A model generated the notes under the pieces. The model was not told where the DNA came from and did no database searches. It was given only the letters and a program-made list of their open reading frames with translations. From Arthrobacter sp. OV608 (GTDB lineage Bacteria; Actinomycetota; Actinomycetes; Actinomycetales; Micrococcaceae): 64,000 nt of DNA. The stretch covers positions 301,525 through 365,524 of the forward strand of contig FOEZ01000004.1 of NCBI GenBank assembly GCA_900110595.1, written 5' to 3'. This document shows positions 43,773-54,254 of the stretch, in pieces. A program made the position numbers and the translations under genes. Position 1 is the first letter of the stretch. Every line of letters starts with the position of its first letter.

Positions 43773-45200
43773 ATGACTTCCACTGAAGAGTTCCGCATTG
43801 AACATGACACGATGGGCGAAGTCCGCGTCCCCGTGAACGCACTGTACCGCGCGCAGACGCAGCGGGCAGTGGAGAACTTCCCTATTTCCGGCAAGACCCT
43901 GGAACGTGCCCACATTGAGGCACTGGCCCGGGTCAAGAAGGCTGCCGCCCAGGCCAACGCTGAACTGGGTGTGCTCGACGGCGAGCTTGCCAAGGCCATC
44001 GCAGACGCGGCGGATGAGGTGGCTGCCGGAAAGTACGACGGCGACTTCCCCATCGACGTCTTCCAGACCGGTTCCGGCACGTCCTCGAACATGAACACGA
44101 ACGAGGTCATCGCCGAGCTCGCCTCGCGTGCCCTGAAGGCCGCCGGCAGCGACAAGGTTGTCCACCCGAACGACCACGTCAACGCCTCGCAGTCCTCGAA
44201 CGACGTGTTCCCCACGTCGGTGCACGTTGCCGCGACCTCGGCCCTGATCAACGACCTCATTCCGGCCCTCGGCTACCTGGCCGAGTCGCTGGAGCGCAAG
44301 GCCGTGGAGTTCAAGGACGTTGTTAAGTCCGGCCGCACCCACCTCATGGATGCCACCCCGGTGATGCTCGGCCAGGAGTTCGGCGGCTACGCAGCACAGG
44401 TCCGCTACGGCATCGAGCGCATCAACGCCTCTCTCCCCCGCGTTGCCGAAGTTCCGCTCGGCGGCACGGCCGTGGGTACCGGCATCAACACTCCGGCCGG
44501 CTTCCCGGAGCGCGTGATCGAACTGCTGGCCACGGACACCGGGCTCCCGCTCACCGAGGCCCGCGACCACTTCGAGGCCCAGGCCAACCGCGACGGCCTC
44601 ATCGAAGCGTCCAGCCAGCTGCGCAACATCGCCATCTCCTTCATGAAGATCAACAACGACCTCCGCTGGATGGGCTCAGGCCCCAACACCGGCCTGGGCG
44701 AGATCGCCATCCCGGACCTGCAGCCCGGTTCCTCGATCATGCCCGGCAAGGTCAACCCGGTCATCTGCGAGGCGTCCATCATGGTGGCCGCCCAGGTCAT
44801 CGGCAACGACACCGCCATCGCCTGGTCCGGCACCAACGGCGCCTTCGAGCTGAACGTCGGCATCCCGGTGATGGCGTCCAACCTGCTCGAGTCCATCCGC
44901 CTGCTGGCCAACACCAGCCGCGTGATGGCGGACAAGATGATTGACGGCATCACGGCCAACGTGGAGCGTGCCCGCTTCCTCGCCGAGGCTTCCCCGTCCA
45001 TCGTTACGCCGCTGAACAAGTACATCGGCTACGAGAACGCAGCCAAGATCGCCAAGACGGCTGTTGCCGAGGGCCTCACCGTCCGCCAGGCCACCGAGAA
45101 GCTCGGCTTCGTGGGTGACGGCGAAGGCAAGGTTTCCGAGGCCGACCTCGACAAGGCCCTGGACGTCACCACCATGACGGCCCCGGCCCACAAGGCCTAG
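43773..45200 (+). CDS. fumC: class II fumarate hydratase
   Basis: Iron-independent fumarase of the TCA cycle. Diagnostic stretches: [58 protein letters not shown] and the superfamily signature [20 protein letters not shown]. It has 475 residues, typical length, and is tetrameric in homologues. Codon use is strongly biased to C-ending codons, consistent with high expression. Gene order glpX / DUF4245 / fum is conserved with M. tuberculosis. The ATG follows a TAAGCT box at leaderless spacing; a long perfect hairpin follows the stop. Confidence 0.96.
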   Translation: MTSTEEFRIEHDTMGEVRVPVNALYRAQTQRAVENFPISGKTLERAHIEALARVKKAAAQANAELGVLDGELAKAIADAADEVAAGKYDGDFPIDVFQTGSGTSSNMNTNEVIAELASRALKAAGSDKVVHPNDHVNASQSSNDVFPTSVHVAATSALINDLIPALGYLAESLERKAVEFKDVVKSGRTHLMDATPVMLGQEFGGYAAQVRYGIERINASLPRVAEVPLGGTAVGTGINTPAGFPERVIELLATDTGLPLTEARDHFEAQANRDGLIEASSQLRNIAISFMKINNDLRWMGSGPNTGLGEIAIPDLQPGSSIMPGKVNPVICEASIMVAAQVIGNDTAIAWSGTNGAFELNVGIPVMASNLLESIRLLANTSRVMADKMIDGITANVERARFLAEASPSIVTPLNKYIGYENAAKIAKTAVAEGLTVRQATEKLGFVGDGEGKVSEADLDKALDVTTMTAPAHKA

Positions 45201-45217
45201 CCTCCGCACCAACCCCA

Positions 45218-45271
45218 AGTACGACGGCGGCCGGTACCTTTCGCACGAAAGGTACCGGCCGTCGTCGTACT
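45218..45271 (+). terminator. fumC terminator with long inverted repeat
   Basis: 25-bp arms (45218-45242 / 45247-45271) with one mismatch and a 4-nt loop, then GCTTTCTCC. The first 16 bases of the left arm region (45217-45232) recur exactly at 63719-63734 beside the IS fragment. Confidence 0.8.
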
Positions 45272-45310
45272 GCTTTCTCCCCTCACCCTCCTGCACGAGG
45301 CCATCAGAAG

Positions 45311-45335
45311 TTGCACCATTTCCGAATTAGTGCAA
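45311..45335 (+). promoter_or_regulatory. inverted repeat upstream of tetR (candidate operator/promoter)
   Basis: TTGCAC-N13-GTGCAA, perfect 6-bp arms ending 11 bp before the tetR GTG; TTGCAC may double as the -35 box. A related AGTGCA half-site recurs inside the gene start (45356-45361). Confidence 0.5.
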
Positions 45336-45346
45336 AACTTTACTCT

Positions 45347-47709
<2,363 letters not shown>

Positions 47710-47755
47710 CCGCCGTCGTCCTCCTGCAAGCCGTGGTGCAGGAGTGCCGGACTGA

Positions 47756-47792
47756 CAGGGTCGCCGCAATCTTGGGGGTTGCGGCGACCCTG
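47756..47792 (+). terminator. terminator after the MFS gene
   Basis: Perfect 14-bp inverted repeat (47756-47769 / 47779-47792), 9-nt loop, followed by TTGTGTTT. Confidence 0.8.
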
Positions 47793-47848
47793 TTGTGTTT
47801 CGGGACGTTGGCCGCGCCGCGTGCTATTCCGCAGCGCGGCCAGCCTGC

Positions 47849-48319
47849 TCAGGGTTCGAAGTGGGCTGCTTCCGCCGGAGCCAGGGCACGGTGAATGCTG
47901 GTGAGGTGCCCGGCCATCAGGTCGGGGAGTTCATCCAGGCCGAACCAGCCGACGTCGATCGACTCGTCGTCATTGACGCGGGCGGTTCCCGAGATGTAGC
48001 GGCACAGGAAAACCACGTCGAGGAACTCGCACACGTCTCCGTTTGGATAGGTGATGGGACCCACCGCCCCCACGGACACAACACGCTCCGGTTCGGCCAC
48101 TACCGCCGTTTCCTCAAAGATCTCCCGCACCAGGCCGCGTGCCGGCTGCTCGCCCGGATCGAGCATGCCGCTGATCAGGGCCCACTGCCTGTTGTCCGCC
48201 CGCCGGGCGAGCAGGACCCGGCCCGAGTCGTCGACCACCACGCCCCGCACACCAGGGACCCACAGGGGGTCGTTGCCGATCTTCTTGCGGAGTTTCAGGA
48301 CGTAGTCAGGCGCAGGCAT
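47849..48319 (-). CDS. Nudix hydrolase
   Basis: 156-residue Nudix-fold pyrophosphohydrolase. The Nudix box reads GMLDPGEQPARGLVREIFEE, with the metal-binding Glu residues of REIFEE intact; the box's last Gly is Ala (TAVV). The rest (VPGVRGVVVDDSGRVLLARR and DESIDVGWFGLDELPDL) resembles NUDIX proteins active on ADP-ribose or NADH-like substrates, but the substrate is not readable. ATG six nucleotides after TAGGCT. Confidence 0.88.
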   Translation of the reverse strand: MPAPDYVLKLRKKIGNDPLWVPGVRGVVVDDSGRVLLARRADNRQWALISGMLDPGEQPARGLVREIFEETAVVAEPERVVSVGAVGPITYPNGDVCEFLDVVFLCRYISGTARVNDDESIDVGWFGLDELPDLMAGHLTSIHRALAPAEAAHFEP

Positions 48320-48325
48320 TAGGCC

Positions 48326-48331
48326 AGCCTA
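48326..48331 (-). promoter_or_regulatory. -10 box for leaderless Nudix gene
   Basis: TAGGCT on the minus strand, six nucleotides before the ATG at 48319. Confidence 0.55.
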
Positions 48332-48364
48332 CCGAACTGGCCGCACGCATATTGGCCCGGCCTG

Positions 48365-48919
48365 TCAGGCGGGCAGCAGCATGGCGGCCGCGGCGCCGGC
48401 CAGCATAAACGGCCCGAACGGAATGGAGGACTTCAGGGTCCCCCGGCGGGCAGCCAGCAGGGCAATGGACCACAGGCCGCCCAGCAGGAATGCCAGGAAA
48501 GTACCGGCGAACAGGTGGCCCCAGCCGAGAAAGCCAAGATACATACCCAGGACACCCGCCAGTTTCACATCGCCAAAGCCCATTCCCGGCGGGTAGGCAA
48601 ACCGGAGGACGAAATAGAACAGCCACAAGATGGCAGCCCCGGCCACAATCCGGAGGGCGGGGACGGCCAGAAGAGCGGCGGGCGGACCACCGCGGCTTTG
48701 GTCCGCACCGCTGACCACATCGGAGAAAACTGCGGCGGTGAGCAACAGGACGCCGGCCACGGCATAGGACGGGAAGACGATCCGGTTGGGCAGGAGGTGA
48801 TGCCGGACGTCTATGACGGTGAGCCTCACAGCCATCACTGCGAAGTAGGCGCAGGCAGCCAGCACCAGCCAAAAGGCCAGCGGGGTGTGCTGCCAGAGTT
48901 CGCCCAGTCGTTGGATCAC
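48365..48919 (-). CDS. prepilin peptidase (A24 family), catalytic domain only
   Basis: 184-residue polytopic membrane protein with the two catalytic aspartates of A24 peptidases: VIDVRHHLLPNRIV and GMGFGDVKLAGVLGMYLG. About six helices. It lacks the N-terminal cysteine-containing methylase domain of PilD, as usual for actinobacterial TadV/CpaA-like enzymes. No pilin, tad or type II secretion genes are adjacent, so its substrate lies elsewhere. The GTG follows TAGCAT at six nucleotides. Confidence 0.88.
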   Translation of the reverse strand: MIQRLGELWQHTPLAFWLVLAACAYFAVMAVRLTVIDVRHHLLPNRIVFPSYAVAGVLLLTAAVFSDVVSGADQSRGGPPAALLAVPALRIVAGAAILWLFYFVLRFAYPPGMGFGDVKLAGVLGMYLGFLGWGHLFAGTFLAFLLGGLWSIALLAARRGTLKSSIPFGPFMLAGAAAAMLLPA

Positions 48920-48925
48920 CCTCGG

Positions 48926-48931
48926 ATGCTA
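48926..48931 (-). promoter_or_regulatory. -10 box for leaderless prepilin peptidase gene
   Basis: TAGCAT on the minus strand, six nucleotides before the GTG. The divergent + strand box TAAACT lies 35 bp away. Confidence 0.5.
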
Positions 48932-48965
48932 CTGGATTTCCGCTGTCCCCTGCAGCGCCCGCGCG

Positions 48966-48971
48966 TAAACT
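48966..48971 (+). promoter_or_regulatory. -10 box for leaderless hypothetical gene
   Basis: TAAACT, six nucleotides before the ATG at 48978; same box and spacing as upstream of the DUF4307 gene. Confidence 0.5.
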
Positions 48972-48977
48972 GTGGAT

Positions 48978-49769
48978 ATGGCGACCTGGGACTCCCGTCA
49001 CCGGACGAATCCGGACAGCAGTTCAGCCGCCGCGGATCCGGCCATGTTCCGGAATCTTTGCAGGTCCTCCCCCTGGAAGTGGCAGTCCCTGCGCTTCGAA
49101 TACTGGGATGAGCCATTCGCCGAGGCGCCCAGCCCTGCAGCGCCCCTGGTCCGGGCCTGGCTGCGCCGCCCCGGCGCACTCCGGCTCGAAACCGCAGACG
49201 GACTTGTCCTGCACAGCACCACGGGGATCAATGATTCCAAGGACGGCCTGTACGTCAGTGCCACCCGTAAGTCCTGGCTCCTGCCGCCGCATCTGGTCAC
49301 GCCCGTCTATGACGACCAGGGCCTGGTGCGGCGCCGCCCGGAAGCCGCCTACGGTGAGCCCGGCTTCGGCAACGGCCGGTTTTCCGCTGCACTGGACCCG
49401 GTGGAACTGGCCGGCAACGCGCCGGTGCCCATCGAATTCCCCGGCAGCAACAGGGTGGAAGTGCACGGGGTCAGCCACCGGGAGCACGAAGGCCGGCCAG
49501 TGCTGGAAGCGGTGGTGGCACCCACCGCCGCCTACCACCCCATCCATCCCTCGGCGCCGCTGTGCCTGCCGGGAAAGTCACGGATCCGGCTGGACCTTGC
49601 CACCGGCGTCTGCGTGGCAAGCCAGTCCCTGGAGCCCGGCACGGAAGAGTACGGCCATTGGCTCCGGATCATCGCCGTGGACGAGTACATGCTGGACGAC
49701 CTCTTCGTAGCGCAATCGATGAGCCTCACCGATGTCCGGCAGCACATCAGCTGGGAAATCCCCGCCTGA
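48978..49769 (+). CDS. protein of unknown function
   Basis: 263 residues with start MATWDSRHRTNPD; I do not recognise the family. No signal peptide, membrane segment or cysteine pattern is evident. The protein reads as soluble and beta-rich, with a repeated LxLETADGLVLHS / RIRLDLATGVCVASQSLEPG pattern (a value-then-derived-value layout) and an aromatic end (DVRQHISWEIPA). A phrase ATRKSWLLPPHLVTPVYDDQ occupies the middle. Codon use matches the neighbours, so it is a native gene. It starts head-to-head with the prepilin peptidase gene and precedes a GNAT gene that has its own promoter box. Confidence 0.7.
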   Translation: MATWDSRHRTNPDSSSAAADPAMFRNLCRSSPWKWQSLRFEYWDEPFAEAPSPAAPLVRAWLRRPGALRLETADGLVLHSTTGINDSKDGLYVSATRKSWLLPPHLVTPVYDDQGLVRRRPEAAYGEPGFGNGRFSAALDPVELAGNAPVPIEFPGSNRVEVHGVSHREHEGRPVLEAVVAPTAAYHPIHPSAPLCLPGKSRIRLDLATGVCVASQSLEPGTEEYGHWLRIIAVDEYMLDDLFVAQSMSLTDVRQHISWEIPA

Positions 49770-49799
49770 GGATGACAAGCCTTCGATGAGGCCATCGGC

Positions 49800-49805
49800 T
49801 AGGCT
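49800..49805 (+). promoter_or_regulatory. -10 box for leaderless GNAT gene
   Basis: TAGGCT, six nucleotides before the ATG at 49812. Confidence 0.55.
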
Positions 49806-49811
49806 TCGCGA

Positions 49812-50459
49812 ATGACAACGATCAGCGACGTCTGGCCACTTTTTGGCCTTCGGCTAACCACTCCCCGCCTTGAACTCCGCCCCATCCTGGACCAGGACAT
49901 CCCGGCGGCCGTGGAAGCCGCGCACAGCGGGATCCACGAGCCTGGCAGAAACCCCTTCAGCACCGCGTGGGCAGAAGCTCCGATACATGAGCTTGGTCCA
50001 CGCATGGCGCAATGGCACTGGCGTTGCCGGGCCGAGTGCACCCCGGAATCCTGGACCCTGCTGCTGGGCATCTGGCACGACGGCGAGTTCATCGGCTGCC
50101 AGGACGTGGGCGCCAAGGACTTCGCCGCCCTCAAGACAGTCAGCACCGGCTCGTGGCTGAAGCAGTCCATGCAGGGCCGGGGCCTCGGCAAGGAGATGCG
50201 TGCCGCCGTCGTCCTTTATGCGTTCGACTGGCTGGGTGCGGAAGTCGCCGAATCCGAAGCGGCCCTCTGGAACGAAGCCTCAATCGGCGTCTCCCGGTCC
50301 CTGGGCTACGACCTGAACGGCATCACCCGGAAAGCCTGGGGTCCCAAAGTCGAAACCGTCCAACACGTCCGTCTCACCCCCGAAGCCTTCAAACGCCCCG
50401 ACTGGACCCTCCAGGTCGAGGGCCACGAACCTGTAGCCAAGTTCCTCAAGGTCACCTGA
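49812..50459 (+). CDS. GNAT family N-acetyltransferase (RimJ/RimL type)
   Basis: 215 residues in the GNAT fold: N-terminal LTTPRLELRPILDQDIPAAV, beta-strand WTLLLGIWHDGEFIGCQDVG, the acetyl-CoA pyrophosphate loop SMQGRGLGKEMRAAVVLYAF, and NEASIGVSRSLGYDLNG. The RLELRP opening and NxASxxVxxxLGY pattern match the RimJ/RimL group that acetylates protein N-termini or small amines; the substrate is unknown. The large palindromic element begins 22 bp after the stop. Confidence 0.87.
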   Translation: MTTISDVWPLFGLRLTTPRLELRPILDQDIPAAVEAAHSGIHEPGRNPFSTAWAEAPIHELGPRMAQWHWRCRAECTPESWTLLLGIWHDGEFIGCQDVGAKDFAALKTVSTGSWLKQSMQGRGLGKEMRAAVVLYAFDWLGAEVAESEAALWNEASIGVSRSLGYDLNGITRKAWGPKVETVQHVRLTPEAFKRPDWTLQVEGHEPVAKFLKVT

Positions 50460-50480
50460 GCAAGTCTCCGCGGTCCAGTC

Positions 50481-50829
50481 CGCCACGCCACAGCCCTTCT
50501 CCGTCGCTTAGACACAACGCATAGGGGCACCTTCGGTCGCTGGGCGACCTCCGGGGCCCGATGCGTCGCGATGCGCTCCTACGAGAAGGACTGCGACGCG
50601 GCTGGTGCCTCGCCTCACCCTGGCAGGGCGCAACGAACAAGCCGCTCAGGCTCCTTCCCGACGGACGTGTTCGTAGGTGCGCTTCTGGTGACTGAAGACG
50701 CGCACACGTCGGGTTACGGTCCTTCGTGTAGGAGCGCATCGCCGACCAGAGCGTGGCGCAGGTCGCCCAGCGACCGGAGGGGCCCCTATGCGACGTGTCT
50801 AAGCGACGGAGAAGGGCCGTGGCCCGGCG
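50481..50829. repeat. 349-bp imperfect palindromic element (MITE-like)
   Basis: Outer arms 50481-50550 and 50760-50829 are inverted copies of 70 nt with about seven mismatches; inner arms include an exact 14-bp match (50569-50582 / 50728-50741). The middle ~135 bp is less symmetrical. Both strands encode similar fragments (RRSPSDRR-x-PYA-x-CLSDGEG), a by-product of the symmetry, not genes. No transposase is present. Origin as a non-autonomous mobile element or chromosome-structuring repeat is inferred. Confidence 0.7.
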
Positions 50830-50874
50830 AACCCAGCCACTACCCCGAACAGAAGGGCCGTGGCCCGACGAACC
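50810..50874 (+). repeat. 24-bp direct repeat pair
   Basis: Units at 50810-50833 and 50851-50874 differ by one base and are 41 bp apart. The first is the outer end of the palindromic element; the second forms part of the phoH terminator. Confidence 0.75.
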
Positions 50875-50885
50875 GGACCACGGCC
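50856..50885 (-). terminator. hairpin downstream of phoH
   Basis: GGCCGTGG/CCACGGCC, 8-bp stem with 14-nt loop, 19 bp after the phoH stop, followed on the minus strand by CTTCTGTTC. Confidence 0.55.
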
Positions 50886-50904
50886 TCTCTGAATAACTGA
50901 GCTC

Positions 50905-52323
50905 TCAGCCCTCAAGCAACTCGGTGACCAAGGCTGCGATTGGTGAACGCTCGGAGCGGGTCAGGGTGATGTGGCCGAAGAGCGGGTGTCCTTTCAGGGT
51001 TTCGACGACGGCGGCGATTCCGTCGTGGCGTCCGACGCGGAGGTTGTCGCGCTGGGCGACGTCGTGGGTGAGGACGATCTTGGAGTTTTGTCCCATGCGG
51101 CTCATGACCGTGAGCAGGACGTTCTTTTCGAGCGACTGGGCCTCGTCAACGATCACGAAGGCGTCGTGGAGGGAGCGGCCGCGGATGTGGGTGAGGGGCA
51201 TGACCTCGAGCATGCCGCGGTCCATGACTTCCTCCACCACTTCCTGGCTCACCAGCGCGCCGAGGGTGTCGAAGACAGCCTGCGCCCAGGGGTTCATTTT
51301 CTCGGACTCCGAGCCGGGGAGGTAGCCGAGTTCCTGCCCGCCCACTGCGTAGAGCGGCCGGAACACGATCACTTTGCGGTGTTCCCGACGCTCCAGCACC
51401 GCTTCCAGGCCGGCGCACAGGGCCAGTGCCGACTTGCCGGTTCCCGCCCGGCCACCGATGGAGACGATCCCGACGGCGGGATCCATCAGCATGTCGATGG
51501 CCAAGCGCTGTTCCGCGGAGCGGCCGTGGAGGCCGAACACGTCACGGTCTCCCTTGACCAGCCGCACCTGCTTGTCCGGTCCCACCCGGCCCAGCGCCGA
51601 GCCTCGGTTGGACAGCAGCACCAGCCCGGTGTTGACCGGCAGTTCAGCAGCGGCCGGGATGAAGACGGGCTCGTGCCCGTAGAGCGTGTTGATCTCCTGT
51701 TCGCCGGCTTCGACCTCGGCCACGCCGGTCCAGCCGGAGTCCTTCACCAGTTCGTTGCGGTACTCGTCTGCGGTGAGGCCCATGGCAGAGGCCTTGACGC
51801 GCATGGGCAGGTCCTTGGACACAACGGTGACGTTCCGGCCTTCGTTCGCCAAATTCTTTGCGACGGCGAGGATGCGGCTGTCATTGTCTCCGCTGCGGAA
51901 GCCCAGCGGCAGCACTTCCGAGGAGATGTGGTTCAGCTCCACCACAAGGCTTCCGCCGTCGTCGCCGATGGGAACGGGCTGGTTGAGGCCGCCGTGTTTG
52001 ACCCGCAGGTCGTCGAGGAGCCGGAGTGCCTTGCGGGCAAAGTAGCCAAGTTCCGGGTCGTGCCGCTTTGCCTCCAGCTCGGTGATAACCACGACCGGCA
52101 CGATGACCTCATGCTCTGCAAAGCGCAGCAGCGCACGGGGGTCGGAGAGCAGGACGGAGGTGTCGATCACAAAGGTGTGGATGCTGGCTTCCCTTCCAGA
52201 GACAGCAAAACCGGCCGCGGTTTCTTCCGCTGCACCGGTTTCTATGGTGGCTCGCGTGGCGCGAGAGGTAGCTTTCTCTCCCTGGTCGGAAAGGACCGCG
52301 GGCAGTTGTTCAGAAGTAGCCAC
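50905..52323 (-). CDS. phoH2: PhoH-family ATPase with N-terminal PIN domain (PhoH2)
   Basis: Fusion of a PIN-type RNase and a PhoH ATPase/RNA helicase. Residues ~50-190 are the PIN domain with acidic ligands in [26 protein letters not shown] and [13 protein letters not shown]. Residues ~290-470 are PhoH: Walker [34 protein letters not shown], Walker [14 protein letters not shown] and [17 protein letters not shown]. The GTG ([11 protein letters not shown]) has GGAG 5 nt upstream and gives 472 residues; an in-frame TTG 28 codons upstream is less likely. In mycobacteria PhoH2 works with a small upstream antitoxin-like protein; I see no such ORF here. Confidence 0.9.
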   Translation of the reverse strand: MATSEQLPAVLSDQGEKATSRATRATIETGAAEETAAGFAVSGREASIHTFVIDTSVLLSDPRALLRFAEHEVIVPVVVITELEAKRHDPELGYFARKALRLLDDLRVKHGGLNQPVPIGDDGGSLVVELNHISSEVLPLGFRSGDNDSRILAVAKNLANEGRNVTVVSKDLPMRVKASAMGLTADEYRNELVKDSGWTGVAEVEAGEQEINTLYGHEPVFIPAAAELPVNTGLVLLSNRGSALGRVGPDKQVRLVKGDRDVFGLHGRSAEQRLAIDMLMDPAVGIVSIGGRAGTGKSALALCAGLEAVLERREHRKVIVFRPLYAVGGQELGYLPGSESEKMNPWAQAVFDTLGALVSQEVVEEVMDRGMLEVMPLTHIRGRSLHDAFVIVDEAQSLEKNVLLTVMSRMGQNSKIVLTHDVAQRDNLRVGRHDGIAAVVETLKGHPLFGHITLTRSERSPIAALVTELLEG

Positions 52324-52562
52324 ATCGACTCCAGCCCCGGGCGCAAGCCCGGATGTGTTAGTGGTGAGCCGGCTCGGCCATGAGGCCGGGTCCGGCCTCC
52401 CATACAACCGGTGCGATGTCTCGCTCCATGTACTGGCCTCCCCGATCAGCCGGCGGTTTTGCCTGCTGATGGATATAACGTAAATCCATCGGAAGTAATT
52501 TCCGCAACCATTACGCGGCGATTCTTGTTGCGGCCGCGTGAACTCGCGGTGAACCGGGAAGG

Positions 52563-53336
52563 TCAGGCTCCGAAGCGCCGCTGCCGTCCGGCGTAATCAC
52601 GGAGGGCACGCAGGAAATCCACTTTGCGGAAGGCGGGCCAGAGCGCCTCGCAGAAGTAGAACTCGCTGTAGGCGCTCTGCCACATCAGGAACCCGGACAG
52701 GCGCTGCTCCCCTGACGTGCGGATCACCAGGTCCGGATCGGGCTGGCCCCGCGTGTAGAGGAACTGGGAGATGTCGTCCACGCAGAGGTCGTCCGCCAGC
52801 TTGCCGATGTCCCTGCCCTTGGACACGGCATCATGCAGCAGCTCACGGACCGCATCAACAATCTCCCGGCGGCCGCCGTACCCCACGGCGACGTTCACAT
52901 GGATTTTTTCCCGGACCGGGGTACGTGCAGTCAGCTTGTTCAGCCGCTCGGCCAGGTAGTCCGGCAGCAATTCGGGCGCACCCATGGCGTGCACGGAAAT
53001 GTTGGCGTCCTCGTCCAGCCGGTCCAGCGTGTTGGCGATAATGCCCATCAGCAGGTCAAGTTCTTCGCTGGACCTGTTCATGTTGTCTGTGGACAGCATG
53101 TACAGCGTGACCACCTTGATCCCGAGTTCCTGGCACCAGCCAAGGAACTCGTGGATCTTGTCCGCGCCGGCCTGGTGGCCCTGGCTGGTGGGGGCGTTGA
53201 ACTGCCTGGCCCAGCGCCGGTTGCCGTCCACCATCACGCCGATGTGCCGCGGAATCCGGTCTCGGGCAAGGTCCTTGAGCAGCCTGCGCTCGTAAAAGCC
53301 GTAGAGGAACCCGGGCAACTCCACGCGCTCTCTCAC
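52563..53336 (-). CDS. uppS: isoprenyl transferase ((2Z)-polyprenyl diphosphate synthase, UppS-like)
   Basis: Cis-prenyltransferase that builds the polyprenyl diphosphate carrier for cell-wall precursors. Motifs: [15 protein letters not shown] (catalytic Asp), [36 protein letters not shown], and [20 protein letters not shown] with [12 protein letters not shown]. 257 residues. Chain length (short-chain, as Rv1086, or undecaprenyl) cannot be read. GTG with GGAAG just upstream. It provides the lipid carriers used by the LCP, Pmt and GT2 systems in this window. Confidence 0.94.
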   Translation of the reverse strand: MRERVELPGFLYGFYERRLLKDLARDRIPRHIGVMVDGNRRWARQFNAPTSQGHQAGADKIHEFLGWCQELGIKVVTLYMLSTDNMNRSSEELDLLMGIIANTLDRLDEDANISVHAMGAPELLPDYLAERLNKLTARTPVREKIHVNVAVGYGGRREIVDAVRELLHDAVSKGRDIGKLADDLCVDDISQFLYTRGQPDPDLVIRTSGEQRLSGFLMWQSAYSEFYFCEALWPAFRKVDFLRALRDYAGRQRRFGA

Positions 53337-53446
53337 CTGACTTCCTTGCTGTACGTTCGGCTGTGCACATCCTAGGCTACCGTCCGCAGCCGCAGGTGCG
53401 GTCCCGGCCCGGCCGGAACCAGGCGGGACAGTTTATTACTCACCGG

Positions 53447-53468
53447 TAACTTACTGCTGCGTAAGTTA
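53447..53468. promoter_or_regulatory. palindrome over the hemolysin-III-like gene promoter
   Basis: TAACTTAC-N6-GTAAGTTA, perfect 8-bp arms. The right arm runs into the TATTCT -10 box (53467-53472), which lies six nucleotides before the ATG. A candidate operator. Confidence 0.5.
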
Positions 53469-53478
53469 TTCTGGACCG

Positions 53479-54225
53479 ATGAACAGCAACACCCCGGATG
53501 CGTCCCGGAAGCCGCAGCCGGACGGCACTGCAAGCCCCGGAACCGGCCCTGACATGAACGCTGTGGACGGGGCCGCAGTCCGCCTGGCTGAACTCCTGAT
53601 GATCAAGCCCAAGTGGCGGGGCTGGATCCATACCATGACCGCGCCGCTGGCCCTGGCGGCTGGCATCGTCCTGGTGGCGCTGGCCCCCACAGTGGACCGC
53701 AAGATCTCGTCCGCCGTCTTTGCGGCGACCGGAGTGATGCTGTTCGGCATCAGCGCCATCTACCACCGCGGCAACTGGTCCCCGAAGGTAAAAATGGTCC
53801 TTAAGCGGCTGGACCATACCAACATCATGCTGGTGATCGCGGGGACCTACACGCCGCTGGCCTGGACCCTCCTGGAACGGCCCCAGGCCGTCCTGCTGCT
53901 CTGGGTCATCTGGTCCGGCGCCATCCTGGGCGTGCTGTTCCGGCTGCTATGGACCGACGCTCCCCGTTGGCTCTACGTTCCGATCTACATCGCCCTGGGC
54001 TGCGGATCGCTGTTTTATCTTCCGCAGTTCTTCCAGGCCAGCGTTCCTGCAGCCGTCCTCATCTGCGTGGGCGGGGTTCTCTACATCACGGGGGCGGTCT
54101 TCTACGCGCTGAAGAAGCCGAACTTCAGCTACCACCACTTCGGCTTCCACGAACTGTTCCATGCCTTGACCGTGGTTGCCTTCGCCGCGCACTTCACGGC
54201 AATAGCCCTGGCCGTGCTCAGCTAG
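53479..54225 (+). CDS. PAQR/hemolysin III family membrane protein
   Basis: 248 residues: ~45-residue soluble head then seven hydrophobic helices. Conserved polar residues of the family are present: SAIYHRGNW (first His), RLDHTNIMLVIAGTYTPLA (Asp-His) and the C-terminal FGFHELFHALTVVAFAAH, a putative metal site shared with adiponectin-receptor-like proteins. 'Hemolysin' is a historical name; no toxin function is implied. Rv1085c holds the matching position next to uppS. Leaderless start predicted. Confidence 0.88.
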   Translation: MNSNTPDASRKPQPDGTASPGTGPDMNAVDGAAVRLAELLMIKPKWRGWIHTMTAPLALAAGIVLVALAPTVDRKISSAVFAATGVMLFGISAIYHRGNWSPKVKMVLKRLDHTNIMLVIAGTYTPLAWTLLERPQAVLLLWVIWSGAILGVLFRLLWTDAPRWLYVPIYIALGCGSLFYLPQFFQASVPAAVLICVGGVLYITGAVFYALKKPNFSYHHFGFHELFHALTVVAFAAHFTAIALAVLS

Positions 54226-54254
54226 CCGATTAGCCGTGCTCAGCTAGCCAGTTA
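54211..54254 (+). repeat. 22-bp tandem duplication at the gene junction
   Basis: Two adjacent 22-bp units (54211-54232, 54233-54254) identical at 20 positions. The first contains the hemolysin-III-like stop codon; the second reaches the stop of the converging gene. Confidence 0.8.

Noticed and set aside
50452-50900. Two ORFs of 95 and 109 codons (one per strand) in the palindromic element
   Set aside because: Their similar translations follow from the inverted repeat itself; Arg/Ser/Pro-rich, no initiation signals, no recognisable domain.
52324-52562. Small antitoxin-like gene upstream of phoH2, as reported in mycobacteria
   Set aside because: No ORF with a ribosome binding site on the minus strand between uppS and phoH; the in-frame extension of phoH is better explained as untranslated.
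53479-54225. Virulence/haemolysin function
   Set aside because: The family name is historical; the sequence shows a conserved PAQR-like seven-helix protein in a housekeeping context.
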